NCBI GenBank assembly: GCA_943704525.1
Contig: CALSCQ010000984.1
Span: forward strand, 1 to 12,121
Length of the DNA stretch: 12,121 bases
Direction: 5' to 3'
From: Pigoraptor vietnamica
Taxonomy: Eukaryota > Opisthokonta > Filasterea
Translations under genes and position numbers: made by a program
In this document: positions 1-9,113 of the stretch, one piece after another
How the letters are laid out: every line of letters begins with the position of its first letter
Numbering within the stretch: the stretch's first letter is position 1
The notes under the pieces: generated by a model
Told to the model about the DNA's origin: nothing
The model's input: the letters and a program-made list of their open reading frames with translations, nothing else
The model's database searches: none

Positions 1-18
1 CCCCCCCTCCCCCCCCCC
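1..18. repeat. Poly-C tract at the window edge
   Basis: Seventeen C with one T. It may be a true homopolymer in intron 6 of the minus-strand gene or an assembly-edge artefact. Confidence 0.7.
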
Positions 19-136
19 GTCGCCTTCTCTAGACAGAGTCGATGTTGATCTCGATCTCACCCCATGACTGCCTACTGACTGAGGTCTCTCCATTCTCCAC
101 TCAGGAACCCAAAACAACAGCGACGGCAAAGTTCAC

Positions 137-385
137 CTGAAGGCCGGGTCGGCGGGCGGCACTTTCAAGCACGATGCGACGACTGCCACGCGAAACTTGG
201 CGATGAGATCGACGAGGCGGACCCACGTGGACACTGGGGGCGTGAGGACGGCGGTGGCGGGGTCCTGCATGTAGTACACAAACGGAACGAGACCGTCCTT
301 CACAAAGTAGCCGTTCGCGGGAAAGAACGCCTGCCAGTGGTGCATAAGGGCGCGCGACGCATTACCGCCGATAACGCCGGGTTGG
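137..385 (-). CDS. Exon 6 of the minus-strand gene, last one visible
   Basis: The acceptor has a pyrimidine-rich end (GTTTTTCTCGCAG) and enters in phase 2. It encodes QPGVIGGNASRALM, HHWQAFFPANGYFVKDG and VPFVYYMQDPATAV. The preferred donor is TTCAG|GTGAAC at 137/136 in phase 2; an earlier donor, CGC|GTGGCA, near 190 is possible. The remaining 136 bases to the window edge show no further exon. Confidence 0.7.
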
Positions 386-2365
386 CTGCGAGAAAAACGT
401 GAGAACAGGCGATGTTGAGCAAGGCGCGATATTGTGTATGCACCATACAATGGTATGTGCGCTTGCGTGCACTCGCGTTAGGCGTATGTGGCGTGCGCGT
501 ACGTGAAATGAGCAGGCGATGTGACCGGTGGGGGAGATGGAGACGTCAGAAAGATTGAATATGTGTGTGTGCGTGCGTAATTTCGTGCGTGTTGGGGTGC
601 CTGTGTGCGTGTGCGTGTCTGCGTGCGTGCGTTTATGTGTATGTGTGTGTGTGTGTGTACATGCATGCGCGCGCGACGTGTATGTGTGTGTTGGCATGCA
701 TGCGTGCGTGATGTGTGTGCGTGTGTGAGTACCGGGGGGAGGGAGTGTATGTGTAGAGCGGGAAAATCCCTGTGTTCTGCGTGGGCGCGCGTGCACTATG
801 CCCATAAAGGCGGTCACCTGAGGTAAGCGAGGAAGAGCTGGTTGACGTTATAAAAACGACCGCGCGTGAGGCCGGTGGTGTCGTGCAGAGGGGCGGCGAA
901 CATCTCCTCCCAACTGCGGAGCGTTGAGAGGCTGACGTACCACGAGCGGTATGGATAACCAATCAAAACTGACTCGACGTAGGTCGCCGTGCCCTAAAGT
1001 GCGCGTTTTGGTTTGCGTAAGAGACCACAAACACGTGCATGCGCGCAATAACTCCCACACGCACACACGCCACACACACGTACACACCCCCATCACACAC
1101 ACACACACTCACACACACACACACACACTACACATACATACACAACACACACATACAAAAGCCCTCCACGTGTTTAAACGACAAAGATCACGCACCTCTA
1201 TGAGCGGCACGGAGCCAAGGTCCGTCCATCCCGCCTGCTGCACGTGATGTAGTTCGTGGTTGATGAGCCGCTGCGTCCCTTCAATCGAGCTCTCGGAAAG
1301 AACCTGCTCTTCGCAGTAGTAGAAAAGTATGTCGTGGTTGGGGCTTGCGTCCGAGTAGCGCACTTGCGGGTCGTAGCTCCACACGCTGTCGTCGAAGTAG
1401 ACAAAGGAGTTTTCAAAGCCGCACTTCTCCACGAGAATGTTGATCTTGTTGCTGCAATCCGGTCAGTTGTCGTTACCGATTAGGGTAACAGTCAGGTGAC
1501 TCTCCACACCTCAGTGGCACCAACGGCCGACAATTGTGATCGCGCACAACACTCACGTGCACGTCCACCAAAACGGCAGCGGTCCAAGCGCAAGGCACTG
1601 TCGCTCGAGGAAGCTGCGTCCGCCTGTGTCGAGGGGCTCCGGCGCCGGAACGAGGTTGGGATCATCGTGTAGATTCAGTGGCCGCGCGCTGTGCGGCCCT
1701 GACCATCAGGCGTTGCGACGGCGCCGTCCGAGACGTTCGTTCCCTGCCACACGACGAACAGATCGTCAATGTAAGCTGCGGTAAAGTTGTCGCTCGACGG
1801 GATTCCGTCGGCGGACACGGAAATGGCCGTGTAAAAGGTGACGACGTCGCCCAGTTGGCGTTCGCCGTTCGCCTGGCGGATCGCGTACAGTCCCTCGCAC
1901 ACGGCCGCCGGGCTCGATCGACGATGAGAAACCAGCAAAGCACGCGTGTTCGTCTGGGCGCGGCGTGAGCCCAAGTAAGTTCTTTCGCCACTCGAGTGCG
2001 TCGAAAAATGCATCGCGACCCTCGGCATCGAGGTCGGAAGTGTCACCGGCGTTGGCGTCGCGACGACGGCGTACGGCTTCGCCGGCATACTCGGCCGCAC
2101 GGCGCGCGACCCCCTCGACGACATCGCGCGACGGCGTGGGAAGCGGGCGCTGTGCCTGCACTTGGGTGGCACGCTGAGTTATGTGCGAGACAACCTCGCC
2201 TGTGAAGGGGTCGAAAGTGGCGATTGTGAGCGGATGCCCCACGACATCGTCAGGGGAGGTCGTTCGGCCGAGTGCGGCGCCGAGTGGCTGGAATGCGGCG
2301 AGGACGATGAACAGAGACCAAAACAGCGGACGCATGCGGCTGACGATCGGCGGCGGCGTTCTCAT
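137..2365 (-). CDS. Secreted or receptor-like protein, unassigned; 5' part of a six-exon model
   Basis: Exons in transcription order are 2365-1992, 1912-1704, 1623-1557, 1451-1196, 972-818 and 385-137. All five junctions are phase compatible and give about 436 codons before the gene leaves the window through a donor at 136. The start at 2365 was chosen because it opens the frame holding a hydrophobic segment; a second in-frame ATG at 2335 would put that segment right at the N-terminus. Residues 13-32 (PLFWSLFIVLAAF core) look like a signal peptide. RRRR at 99-102 resembles a proprotein-convertase site. HELHH at 282-286 fits HExxH. Later segments are rich in aromatic residues and cysteine, as in a folded extracellular domain. 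I recognise no family; a secreted metallopeptidase or a sensory ectodomain are guesses. Introns 1 and 2 are only 79 and 80 nt and rest on frame logic, so those junctions are the weakest. Confidence 0.65.
558..728. repeat. Imperfect (GT)n/(GTGC)n array in intron 5 of the minus-strand gene
   Basis: Degenerate GT and GCGT units with TGCATGCATG interruptions. On the transcribed minus strand it reads CA. It fills much of the intron at 817-386. Confidence 0.9.
818..972 (-). CDS. Exon 5 of the minus-strand gene
   Basis: The exon encodes SVLIGYPYRSWYVSL, then SWEEMFAAPLHD and RGRFYNVNQLFLAYL. The acceptor is CTACGTCGAG in phase 0; a CAG four bases further on would break phase with exon 4. The donor is CTCAG|GTGACC in phase 2. 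The aromatic-rich pattern and clean bounding sites make it a convincing exon. It lies between a CA array and a GT array on the given strand. Confidence 0.75.
1053..1158. repeat. Imperfect (CA)n array in intron 4 of the minus-strand gene
   Basis: CA-rich repeat with short interruptions inside the intron at 1195-973. On the transcribed strand it reads GT, so it is the reverse complement type of the array at 558-728. Confidence 0.9.
1196..1451 (-). CDS. Exon 4 of the minus-strand gene: HELHH-containing segment
   Basis: The exon is bounded by the acceptor ATTGCAG and the donor GAG|GTGCGT and is phase 2 to 0. It encodes VEKCGFENSFVYFDDSVW, then CEEQVLSESS, and INHELHHVQQAGW. HELHH (codons at 1258-1244) fits the zincin HExxH consensus. 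No downstream third ligand of the astzincin type (HExxHxxGxxH) is present, so any metalloprotease would be of another clan. The match may be chance. Confidence 0.8.
1557..1623 (-). CDS. Exon 3 of the minus-strand gene (67 nt)
   Basis: This short exon encodes GRSFLERQCLALGPLPFWWTC and ends at a strong donor, AC|GTGAGT (GT at 1556-1555), in phase 2. It joins exon 4 (acceptor GATTGCAG) to give a continuous ...WWTCTNKINIL... reading. Its start (after CGACACAG) is set by phase agreement with exon 2. Confidence 0.7.
1704..1912 (-). CDS. Exon 2 of the minus-strand gene
   Basis: This exon enters in phase 2 and leaves in phase 1. It encodes a hydrophobic and aromatic pattern including LYAIRQANGE, VVTFYTAISVSADG and AAYIDDLFVVWQGTNVSDG, with NFT and NVS glycosylation sequons. 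The donor is GATG|GTCAGG (GT at 1703-1702). The next intron (1703-1624) is 80 nt and ends CTCGACACAG. The frame of this exon stops soon after the donor, and the following coding frame is offset, so an intron is required. Confidence 0.7.
1992..2365 (-). CDS. Exon 1 of the minus-strand gene: signal peptide and basic-site region
   Basis: The frame encodes an N-terminal hydrophobic stretch (LFWSLFIVLAAF) after a short basic segment, then a polar region rich in Arg, Ala and Glu ending in GEAVRRRRDANAGD. The proposed donor is GA|GTGGCG (GT at 1991-1990), phase 2. The same frame stays open to 1766, but the clearly coding frame downstream (VVTFYTAISVSADG, AAYIDDLFVVWQGTNV) is offset by one base. A 79-nt intron (1991-1913) with a pyrimidine-rich end and acceptor GATCGAG joins the two without loss. 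A 31-nt intron starting at GTGCTT would also restore phase but is implausibly short. Confidence 0.6.
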
Positions 2366-2447
2366 TTTCTCGATGGAAAGACATGGATTGCAAAGTTGGT
2401 GTTTCGAACGATGTACGGTCAGTGAGTAGGTACGGTACTGGCCCAGT

Positions 2448-2462
2448 CGGGCTTTTATTGCG
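2448..2462 (-). promoter_or_regulatory. TATA-like element upstream of the minus-strand gene
   Basis: On the minus strand the sequence reads GCAATAAAAGCCC, close to a TATA box, about 85 bases before the proposed start at 2365. It is in GC-rich surroundings. The spacing suits a short 5' UTR. No transcript evidence is available. Confidence 0.35.
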
Positions 2463-3349
2463 CCCCGGACCGCCGGCTGCCGCCGGGACGGCTGACGGCT
2501 GAAATCGCTGAGCAACATCGGAAAAGGTCGCTTCAAGGTCGGCAGTGACGGACTGTCCTCGCAAATGGCTGTTGCAGGCTCGTCGTGGGCCGTCACCCGC
2601 CCACAGGACGGATGGAGGTCGGACGGCTCTATCACCACTGAGGGCAGTGCGAAGAGGTACGCCTGACATCAATTGAAAAGATCTCATACGTACGGCCATA
2701 CAAATTGGCTTGCGATCAGTTTGTCAGTCCAGGTAACATAGGCCGGTCGTGTCCGCTGGACTCAGACTCAGTTTTTCAGCGAGACGGCGGGGGGAGGGAA
2801 CTCCTGAATGGGACCCTGCCACCGGAAACACATGGACGGCGCATGCAACGGCATCGGCTAATCAGCTGCGACTGCGTGTGGTGAATGAATCTGCCGTGGG
2901 GCCCGGTCAGTGTACGACGTCGCCGGACGAAGTGCGGCCAGCCAGGCCGGCGGCCGTGTTGGGTCACGGCTTGAACGTTGTCCGTAACTAATTGGCGGTC
3001 GAATTCGCTGAATAGCAGTGTATTGCAGCCGGCGGCGAAGTACAGGGTAATGTACCGATGGGTTACAGTCTGTCCCCTCGCTGGCTGATTTTCAAGTGTG
3101 CCACTTTGCCGGCTCGCGTCGAAGAGAGAGGTTGCCGGCGAAATCAGCCGAGTGCTAAAGCAAAAGTCGAAGCCTTTATAGGTTAACTTTGCGACCCAGC
3201 TGTCTCAGACTCCCGTTTCAGACGTGGCAAGCAAGCAGCGAAGGAATTATCGAGTTCTGTGGCGAAAAGGTTTGGACTAATGACAGGTGGTAACGCACGC
3301 GCGCGCCGGTCAGCCGGGTGCCGTGTGTGTGCCAGTCGGTGTGTGTCAG

Positions 3350-3372
3350 AGTGTGTGTGTGTGTGTGTGTGC
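3350..3372. repeat. Short (GT)n repeat in the spacer
   Basis: About eleven uninterrupted GT units in otherwise unremarkable intergenic sequence. Confidence 0.85.
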
Positions 3373-3521
3373 TTGAGTGCGCATGTACTCGGCCAAGTGT
3401 ATGTGCATGTCCGTCAACTACAGTACTTTCAGCACCTTCCGACCACTCAGTGTGCCAGTACTGACACCGTGACGACTGTGAGTCTCAGAGTCTGCTGGCC
3501 ACCTCGGCCGCCGGTCAGTTC

Positions 3522-3985
3522 GCGTGCATCTTGTACTCGTCTGGCACCGGCTTCCACACGTCGTGGCCGTCGGCGGCTGCCGGCACCGCCGGGCGTCTCG
3601 ACAAAGTCGACGGCGAACGCATCCATCAAAGACGTCCGAGACTGGCGTGCCCGGCCGGGGGCCAAGTCGCAGTCCCCAAGGCTTCGACCTGTTCTGCAAT
3701 GTACAGCCGAGCGGCGACGGCCGGCCCGGCCGTTTTTGTACGGGGCACTGCCGGACTCATTCGAGCACCGGCAGCCGGTAGACACCTGTCCATCTTCACG
3801 GCAATATACGCTGCGCAGTGATGGATCGCGCGGAGAGATGGCTCGGCGACGCTCACCGGAAAAAGTCGGGGTTTTCGGCAAACTGACGGAACGCTGCCTC
3901 CCTGAACGACGACCTGTACTTCTTCCGGACCTCCAATACGGGCCGCCAACTATTTGCCGATTTGTATGTCAGACACGTCGCCGAA
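3522..3985 (-). other. Possible short or decayed minus-strand gene
   Basis: Several protein-like patches occur on the minus strand. One reads KKYRSSFREAAFRQFAENPD and ends at a GTGAGC donor (exon end 3857). A 71-nt intron to GGACAG (exon start 3785) would join it in phase to a frame containing ARLYIAEQVEALGTATW. Downstream patches MDAFAVDFVETPGG and DGHDVWKPVPDEYKMH, the latter with almost only G/C third positions and a stop at its end, lie in two other frames. No single intron-exon model joins all of them. It could be a real small gene, a pseudogene, or chance in GC-rich DNA. Confidence 0.25.
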
Positions 3986-4499
3986 GCTCGGCCACTGGTG
4001 TGGACCGCCGAGCCGGCCGGCCGTACAACAGAATTGGGTCGGCAGTAATCAGACCGTTCTATAAACACTGCCAGTGCCACCGCGGTCTGACGCTCAGGTA
4101 CTGACTGCCGATGAACCCGAGAACGGCTTGCTGCACCCCGGGAATCAAACCGAGTCGGCATCAGTCCACGCCTGCCGGAGCCGTGCCGGAGCACACTGAC
4201 TGAACGGCTCAGTGGCACCGACGCCCGGCGGCGGACTCCAGTCTGACGGCAGCGGTTACTTCGGCCATTTACAGTCGGCGCGGGCGCCCGGACGCGCTCA
4301 CACTGGCAAGTCTGACGCTCAGCCGAATTTTCACGGTCCACGGCACCAACCGGCAAGCCGCCGGTACTAATGCCGGCTACAGTTACGGCCGAACTGATTC
4401 GGGCAATTGTCTTTCAGCCCACTGAATTAAAATGTCCCGGCCGCCGGTCAAGTTGTTCGCAATGGGCGCAATGCCGGCTACTGTTCGTCGGGTTTTGCA

Positions 4500-4670
4500 C
4501 CTCAAGAATTTCAATGGAAGCACTATACATATACTCTATAAATTTAATTTCTTACTTTCGGGGCGAATAGAAAGGCTTACTTATATGGCCAACTTCTGTG
4601 CCAGTTTTACTTTATCTTTGCTTTGGTTTAATTCCCCGTTTGGGCAATTACCCCGTTTGGATACCAACGA
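4500..4670. promoter_or_regulatory. AT-rich island upstream of the receptor gene
   Basis: This segment is much richer in A and T than its surroundings. It contains ATACATATACTCTATAAATT and a local repeat, CCCCGTTTGG, at about 4634 and 4652. It could be part of the promoter or 5' UTR of the receptor gene, or a nucleosome-depleted spacer. The call rests on base composition only. Confidence 0.3.
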
Positions 4671-4731
4671 ACGCATAATCGAACGTCAATACGCCAGTCC
4701 GCTCTCGTCTGGTCCGCCTCAGCACGGCTGC

Positions 4732-4742
4732 GTTTATAATAA
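4732..4742 (+). promoter_or_regulatory. TATA-like element upstream of the receptor gene
   Basis: GTTTATAATAA lies about 59 bases before the proposed start codon at 4794. The position would give a very short 5' UTR. A second candidate, CTATAAATTT, lies near 4535. Which is used, if either, cannot be told from sequence. Confidence 0.3.
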
Positions 4743-4793
4743 TCCGAGTCGGATAAGGTTTGCACGCCGAAGCGTTCCTGAACACGGTGGACG

Positions 4794-5544
4794 ATGGCAG
4801 CTGTGTGCAGGGCCAGGCTCAATGGCGAGCGTCGCTCCGCCGGGGGGAGCGGCGGCGGTGTTCTACTTCAGCAGTATTGCGTGTCGGTCGTCGCAGTGGC
4901 GATTTTGTGCACCTTGCCCTGTGTTTACGCACAGGTCACATTCTCGACGACTCTGCCGTCGTACGTGCTTACGACGCAACAGTTTAGCGTGACGGTTAAC
5001 GGCCCTGCGGCCAGCACGGCGCAGGTGACGCTGTCCAGGCAGCTCCTCAACGCGACTGGCGGTGTGGCGTCCGCAACTGACATTGCCACGAGCGCTCTCA
5101 ACGGCGCATCGCCTTCATCTGTCACCTTCTCCAATATCGTTCTGGCCGCAGCCGGCGTGTACCGCTTTGTCGCTACGCCGGCGGCAGGTTCGCCCGTAAC
5201 GGCCTCGAAGACCACGGAATCGCTTGTTGCGTGCGCGTCGAATTCTCTCACCATCTCAGCGGCCCCTTCGGCGACCGTCCTCTACGATGACACCTCGTAT
5301 ACGTTCACTATTACGTGCCTAACGGCCGGTGCAACGGAGTACGTGGTGGTCACGACGTCAAGCAACTCGACCGACAACAAGATTTCCTCCTCATCGGCGT
5401 CAACGACGGTGCAACTCGACGGCGGAAACCCGGCGCAGGCAACCTTTTCTCTCCGCTTCACCACGGGAAATTTTGGCGTCAATTTTACGACGATCCTGAC
5501 GGCATCGAGCGTCACGCACTCGTCCAGATTGAATTTCTATCCAC
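4794..5544 (+). CDS. Receptor exon 1: signal peptide and beta-sandwich-like ectodomain
   Basis: The ATG has A at -3 and G at +4, and an in-frame stop lies just upstream at 4779-4781. Residues 29-45 (CVSVVAVAILCTLPCVY) form a signal-peptide-like core ending near VYAQV. The rest has alternating hydrophobic residues and much Thr, Ser and Val, with two similar halves. Features such as VLAAAGVYRFVATP resemble Ig-like or bacterial Big/filamin-type beta sandwiches. NAT, NST and NFT sequons support an extracellular location. Two modules of roughly 100 residues is an inference from pattern, not from a recognised family. The donor is CCAC|GTGAGT, phase 1. Confidence 0.8.
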
Positions 5545-8500
5545 GTGAGTGCACCGCTGTCGTCGTCACTGTGTTCGGCGCACACCATGCACGACTACAG
5601 TAGTCAGAGTGTCCTCTTGGATTAGACGGTGCAACCCGATGGCCTGCCGGTCGTCAGTCACCTGTCGCCTGTCACTTATCTCTTCGATCGATGTGTGCGT
5701 CCGTCTGCACTCACTTTGCCGAATCGATTGCAATTGACTATGGCGTACGTGCACATGCACATGCCAATACTGCACTGTAGCTTCGTTTGTGCCGGCCATT
5801 TTCACTGTATTAATAATTGCAAGTACCGCCAGTCTTGACTGTCTGCTCAGTGACCGCCAGAGGCTTCATTGTGTCTGAAGGCCGCACTAATGCCTCGTTT
5901 TTGCGCACGCCTGTCCGTGCATTTGTAGGGACGCTCAAAATTGGCGGCTTGTTTCCGCGGCTCGTGTTTGGAGGTGTGTAATGTATGCGCGACCGCAGGA
6001 CCGACATTGACCCGATCGGAATCGTGCCGAACCTTGGTCCACTCGGCTGGCATTCATTCATTTGTTGTTCCGTGTGTGCCGGCTAGCCTTGCGTGACATT
6101 GTGCTGGCGTTCTTACGGGCGCCGCTGACTAGCTATGGGACGCCATTTGACAGCCAGCTCAGGCTGATAATGAGATAGTCTCCCGGCCGATCACTTCTAT
6201 GTTACTCTTGTTGCTGGTGTGCTGATTTGTTGTCCGTCACTGAGTCAGTCGTGCGCTTCAGTATTGTCCGCCTGTCACTCACCTGACGGATCTGTCACCG
6301 ACCCTCTTTATCTGCCGGCGCGCACGCGGTAACGTCGTACGAATCACTGCCCGCGCACGACGCCGACGCGCTCAGGATGGGGAGATAATGCTGAGAGTGG
6401 GTTGAAGTGCTCCCGACCGCCCGGCCAGCGTCACGGCCCTGTCAATGTCATGACACTGCCGGCCGTGCCGCCTAACAACTGACTCTGTCCACCGTGTGGA
6501 TAGCAGTGTCGCCGACTGACGGTTTAACTGTGTCACGTGTCCTTCAGATGAATGCTGGTGAATGTGACCATCCGTCAGTGTCTTACATTACCACCGTCCG
6601 GTGCGCAGTCGCCGCTCAACTTGCGACGGAGTTTGTCAACAATGACACGACACTCCTCCCTTACACGACGGTGGATATTACGGCGCGGTACGACACCAAG
6701 TGTCAGAAGGCGCCGTCCATCGAAGCCACCTTTCCTCTCATCCAGACGCACAAGGTCCACGTTGTCTTGGGACCAGGCACGTGCTTATGCCGCGCGTCAG
6801 TGCAGGGCTGGCTCTCACTGCGCGGCAGGCTCAGTTCCGCCGTGTCATGAGTGTGTCATGTGTCCTCAATGGCCTTCAGCGATCGTCCAATGGCAACGGC
6901 TGGGCGGCTCCCGTCACTGCTGATCTTCAGTTAATGTGTTTATTATTATTATTGCAGGCTGCACGGGCGAGGCGACATCGGTGGCGCCCATTTTCGGCAT
7001 CTACGACATTCCCGTGATATCGTGGGGTGCGTCGTCGACAGAGCTTGCCAACAAGGTCTGTATTCTATCGTCGATGCTTCAGTTCGGCTGTCAGTTCGTC
7101 TGTCGACATCAATCAGCAACACTGAATGAGCGAGGCGGTCGTGCCTCTGTCAATGCCAGTGCAGCATGGCGAATAACCCGAACGCGCCGGGATTGCACCG
7201 CAGGTGCTCTATCCGACGTTCGTCCGCACGCATCCGGCAGCCGATTTGGAGGCGCTCGGGGTGCTTGCCGCCATTATGCACTTCGGGTGGACCCATGTGG
7301 TGCGTGCCGTGCCGACACTCCGTCAGATATGCCTGCGGCGCGCGGCAACTGCGCTTGTGTCTTGCAATGTCGTTTTGTGTCGGTTGTGCTGTCTTGTTGT
7401 TGAAATGCGGATCTCATGTGCTGACCCGGCCTACGTCCATTTGGGGGCAGTCCATTATTGGCATGGACACGTTCCCCATCGACGACTCCCTACGCAAGGG
7501 CGCCCGCAAGGCGAACGTGACGATCGACGCCGACGTGCTCGTGCCTGACAGTGGCACGCGCGATTACCGTGACTGGCTGCAGCTCATTAAGCGCAAGGGG
7601 TCACGTGTCATTGTCGACTTTGCGTACAGCGCAACAGGCATCGCTGTCCTCCAACAGGCTGTGGAACTTGGGCTAGCGGGCCCTGGGTACACCTGGTGAG
7701 TCAAGCGGCCGTCTATAATGGCCGCGCCGGATGTCCGTGCGCACGTGACACGCACACTGCACTTACACCTGCACCGCGCACACACCGGTACCGGTATATC
7801 ATCCTGTTCCCTTCAGTCACACGCCATCTACCACCGGCACTTTCACTTAACTGAACGCCGGGCACGCAACCGCCGTCACACACGTGGCTGTACAACTGAT
7901 CTGCACCCTGCGCTCCTTTCCTCCCAAGGATAATGGCATTTGCAACGTACGACACCTCCCTGCGGCCTCTCTACGGCGTCTCTTACAATGCAACGCACAC
8001 GTATGGCGACTTCTTCCGCGGTACGCTCACCTCGCGAGTGTCGAACCTTCAGGGCGACATCACCTTTGCGCAACGGGTTGCGGACGAGTGGGTCAGCGGT
8101 CAGCACTGACACTGAGTCGCTCAGTCACAGCCGCCTGTTGTCAGCTCTCGCCGCACCGCAGGCATCGCATCTGATATCACGATACGGCATGCACACGCAC
8201 ACTCTACACATACAATGCACCCATTCACGCAGCGAACGCACGCCTGACACACGCACCCCACTACCACACGCCGCACACACGTTCACACACGCGCGCACTG
8301 AGGTGCGCCAGCCGAGTACGCATGCCCGCACACATATGCGCCACACGCACTTACCGCACACATAAACACATCCACGCGCATTCAGTACACGACCCAAACC
8401 TCTCATCGGTGTCACACCTGGCTCACTGTCCGGCTCAGCATGCGTACTCTAACGTCTAACGTTTGCGTCGCGATCGATCTGATGAGGCTTTGTGCGCACA

Positions 8501-8944
8501 TTCAGCGACATGCCTCTGCTTTGCGCTGCATTGAACTCGAATCCTTACCCTTCAGGTGGAATGCGAGGGACATTCGCTCGTACTACCCCGCGAACGGCAA
8601 CTCCCAACTCAAGGCGAGTGTGGTCAGGCAAGAGCCGGCGCAGGGCCTCTCCACTGTGGGCTCCCTCGCGTTTGACACGGTGAGTCCGGACAGACTGAAG
8701 CGCGTTACTTTGCGTGTCACTCGGCTCACTCACAAAATTGTGTCGAAAACTCAGGTGTACATTGCCGCGCGCGCCTTTCATCGCCTGGCGTACGACCAGC
8801 GCGTGAACCCAACACAGAAGGCGCTTGTGCGGGAGGTGTTCAAGACAAGCTTTGTCGGCATTGGAGGGCCGGTCAAGTTCGATGCGAATGGCGACAACCT
8901 GTCGCCCCGTCGCCTTATGCAAGTCCGTGTCGGAGCGGTGAGTC

Positions 8945-8982
<38 letters not shown>

Positions 8983-9030
8983 TATGTGTGTGTGTGTGTG
9001 TCCGTGTGTTATGTTGTGGTGTGTGGTGTG

Positions 9031-9061
<31 letters not shown>

Positions 9062-9066
9062 TGTGT

Positions 9067-9113
<47 letters not shown>

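Larger units (their letters stand above)
2366..4793. other. Spacer between two divergently transcribed genes
   Basis: About 2.4 kb separates the two start codons. From 2640 to 3500 I see nothing convincingly coding. 3351-3372 holds a short GT run, and 3172-3186 holds a TATA-like CCTTTATAGG. From 3520 to 4480 the DNA is GC-rich with many CCGGC/GCCGG words, and long chance ORFs occur on both strands. A 12-bp direct repeat (AATGCCGGCTAC) lies at 4369-4380 and 4470-4481. From about 4500 to 4670 there is a marked AT-rich island containing CTATAAATTT. Confidence 0.6.

Noticed and set aside
362-817. 151-codon His/Thr-rich minus-strand frame
   Set aside because: It is a microsatellite translation inside intron 5 of the minus-strand gene.
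1964-1981. GTGAGC and GTAAGT on the plus strand, which look like donor sites
   Set aside because: No plus-strand exon with convincing protein sequence ends there; the coding signal in this region is on the minus strand.
3259-4104. 281-codon open frame on the plus strand in the spacer
   Set aside because: It starts at GTG and runs through a GT microsatellite. Its Arg/Pro-rich product has no hydrophobic pattern, and it overlaps open frames on the other strand, as expected in GC-rich stop-poor DNA.
6548-6578. Earlier start of receptor exon 3 (MNAGECDHPS)
   Set aside because: It needs the weaker GTGTAA donor in exon 2 and lengthens the first loop of the binding domain. It is kept as an alternative, not the main model.
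8506-8555. Extension of receptor exon 8 upstream to 8506
   Set aside because: It would fit a GTCAGC donor at 8092 but inserts sequence between ADEW and NARDI. The GTGGGT donor at 8088 joins them cleanly.
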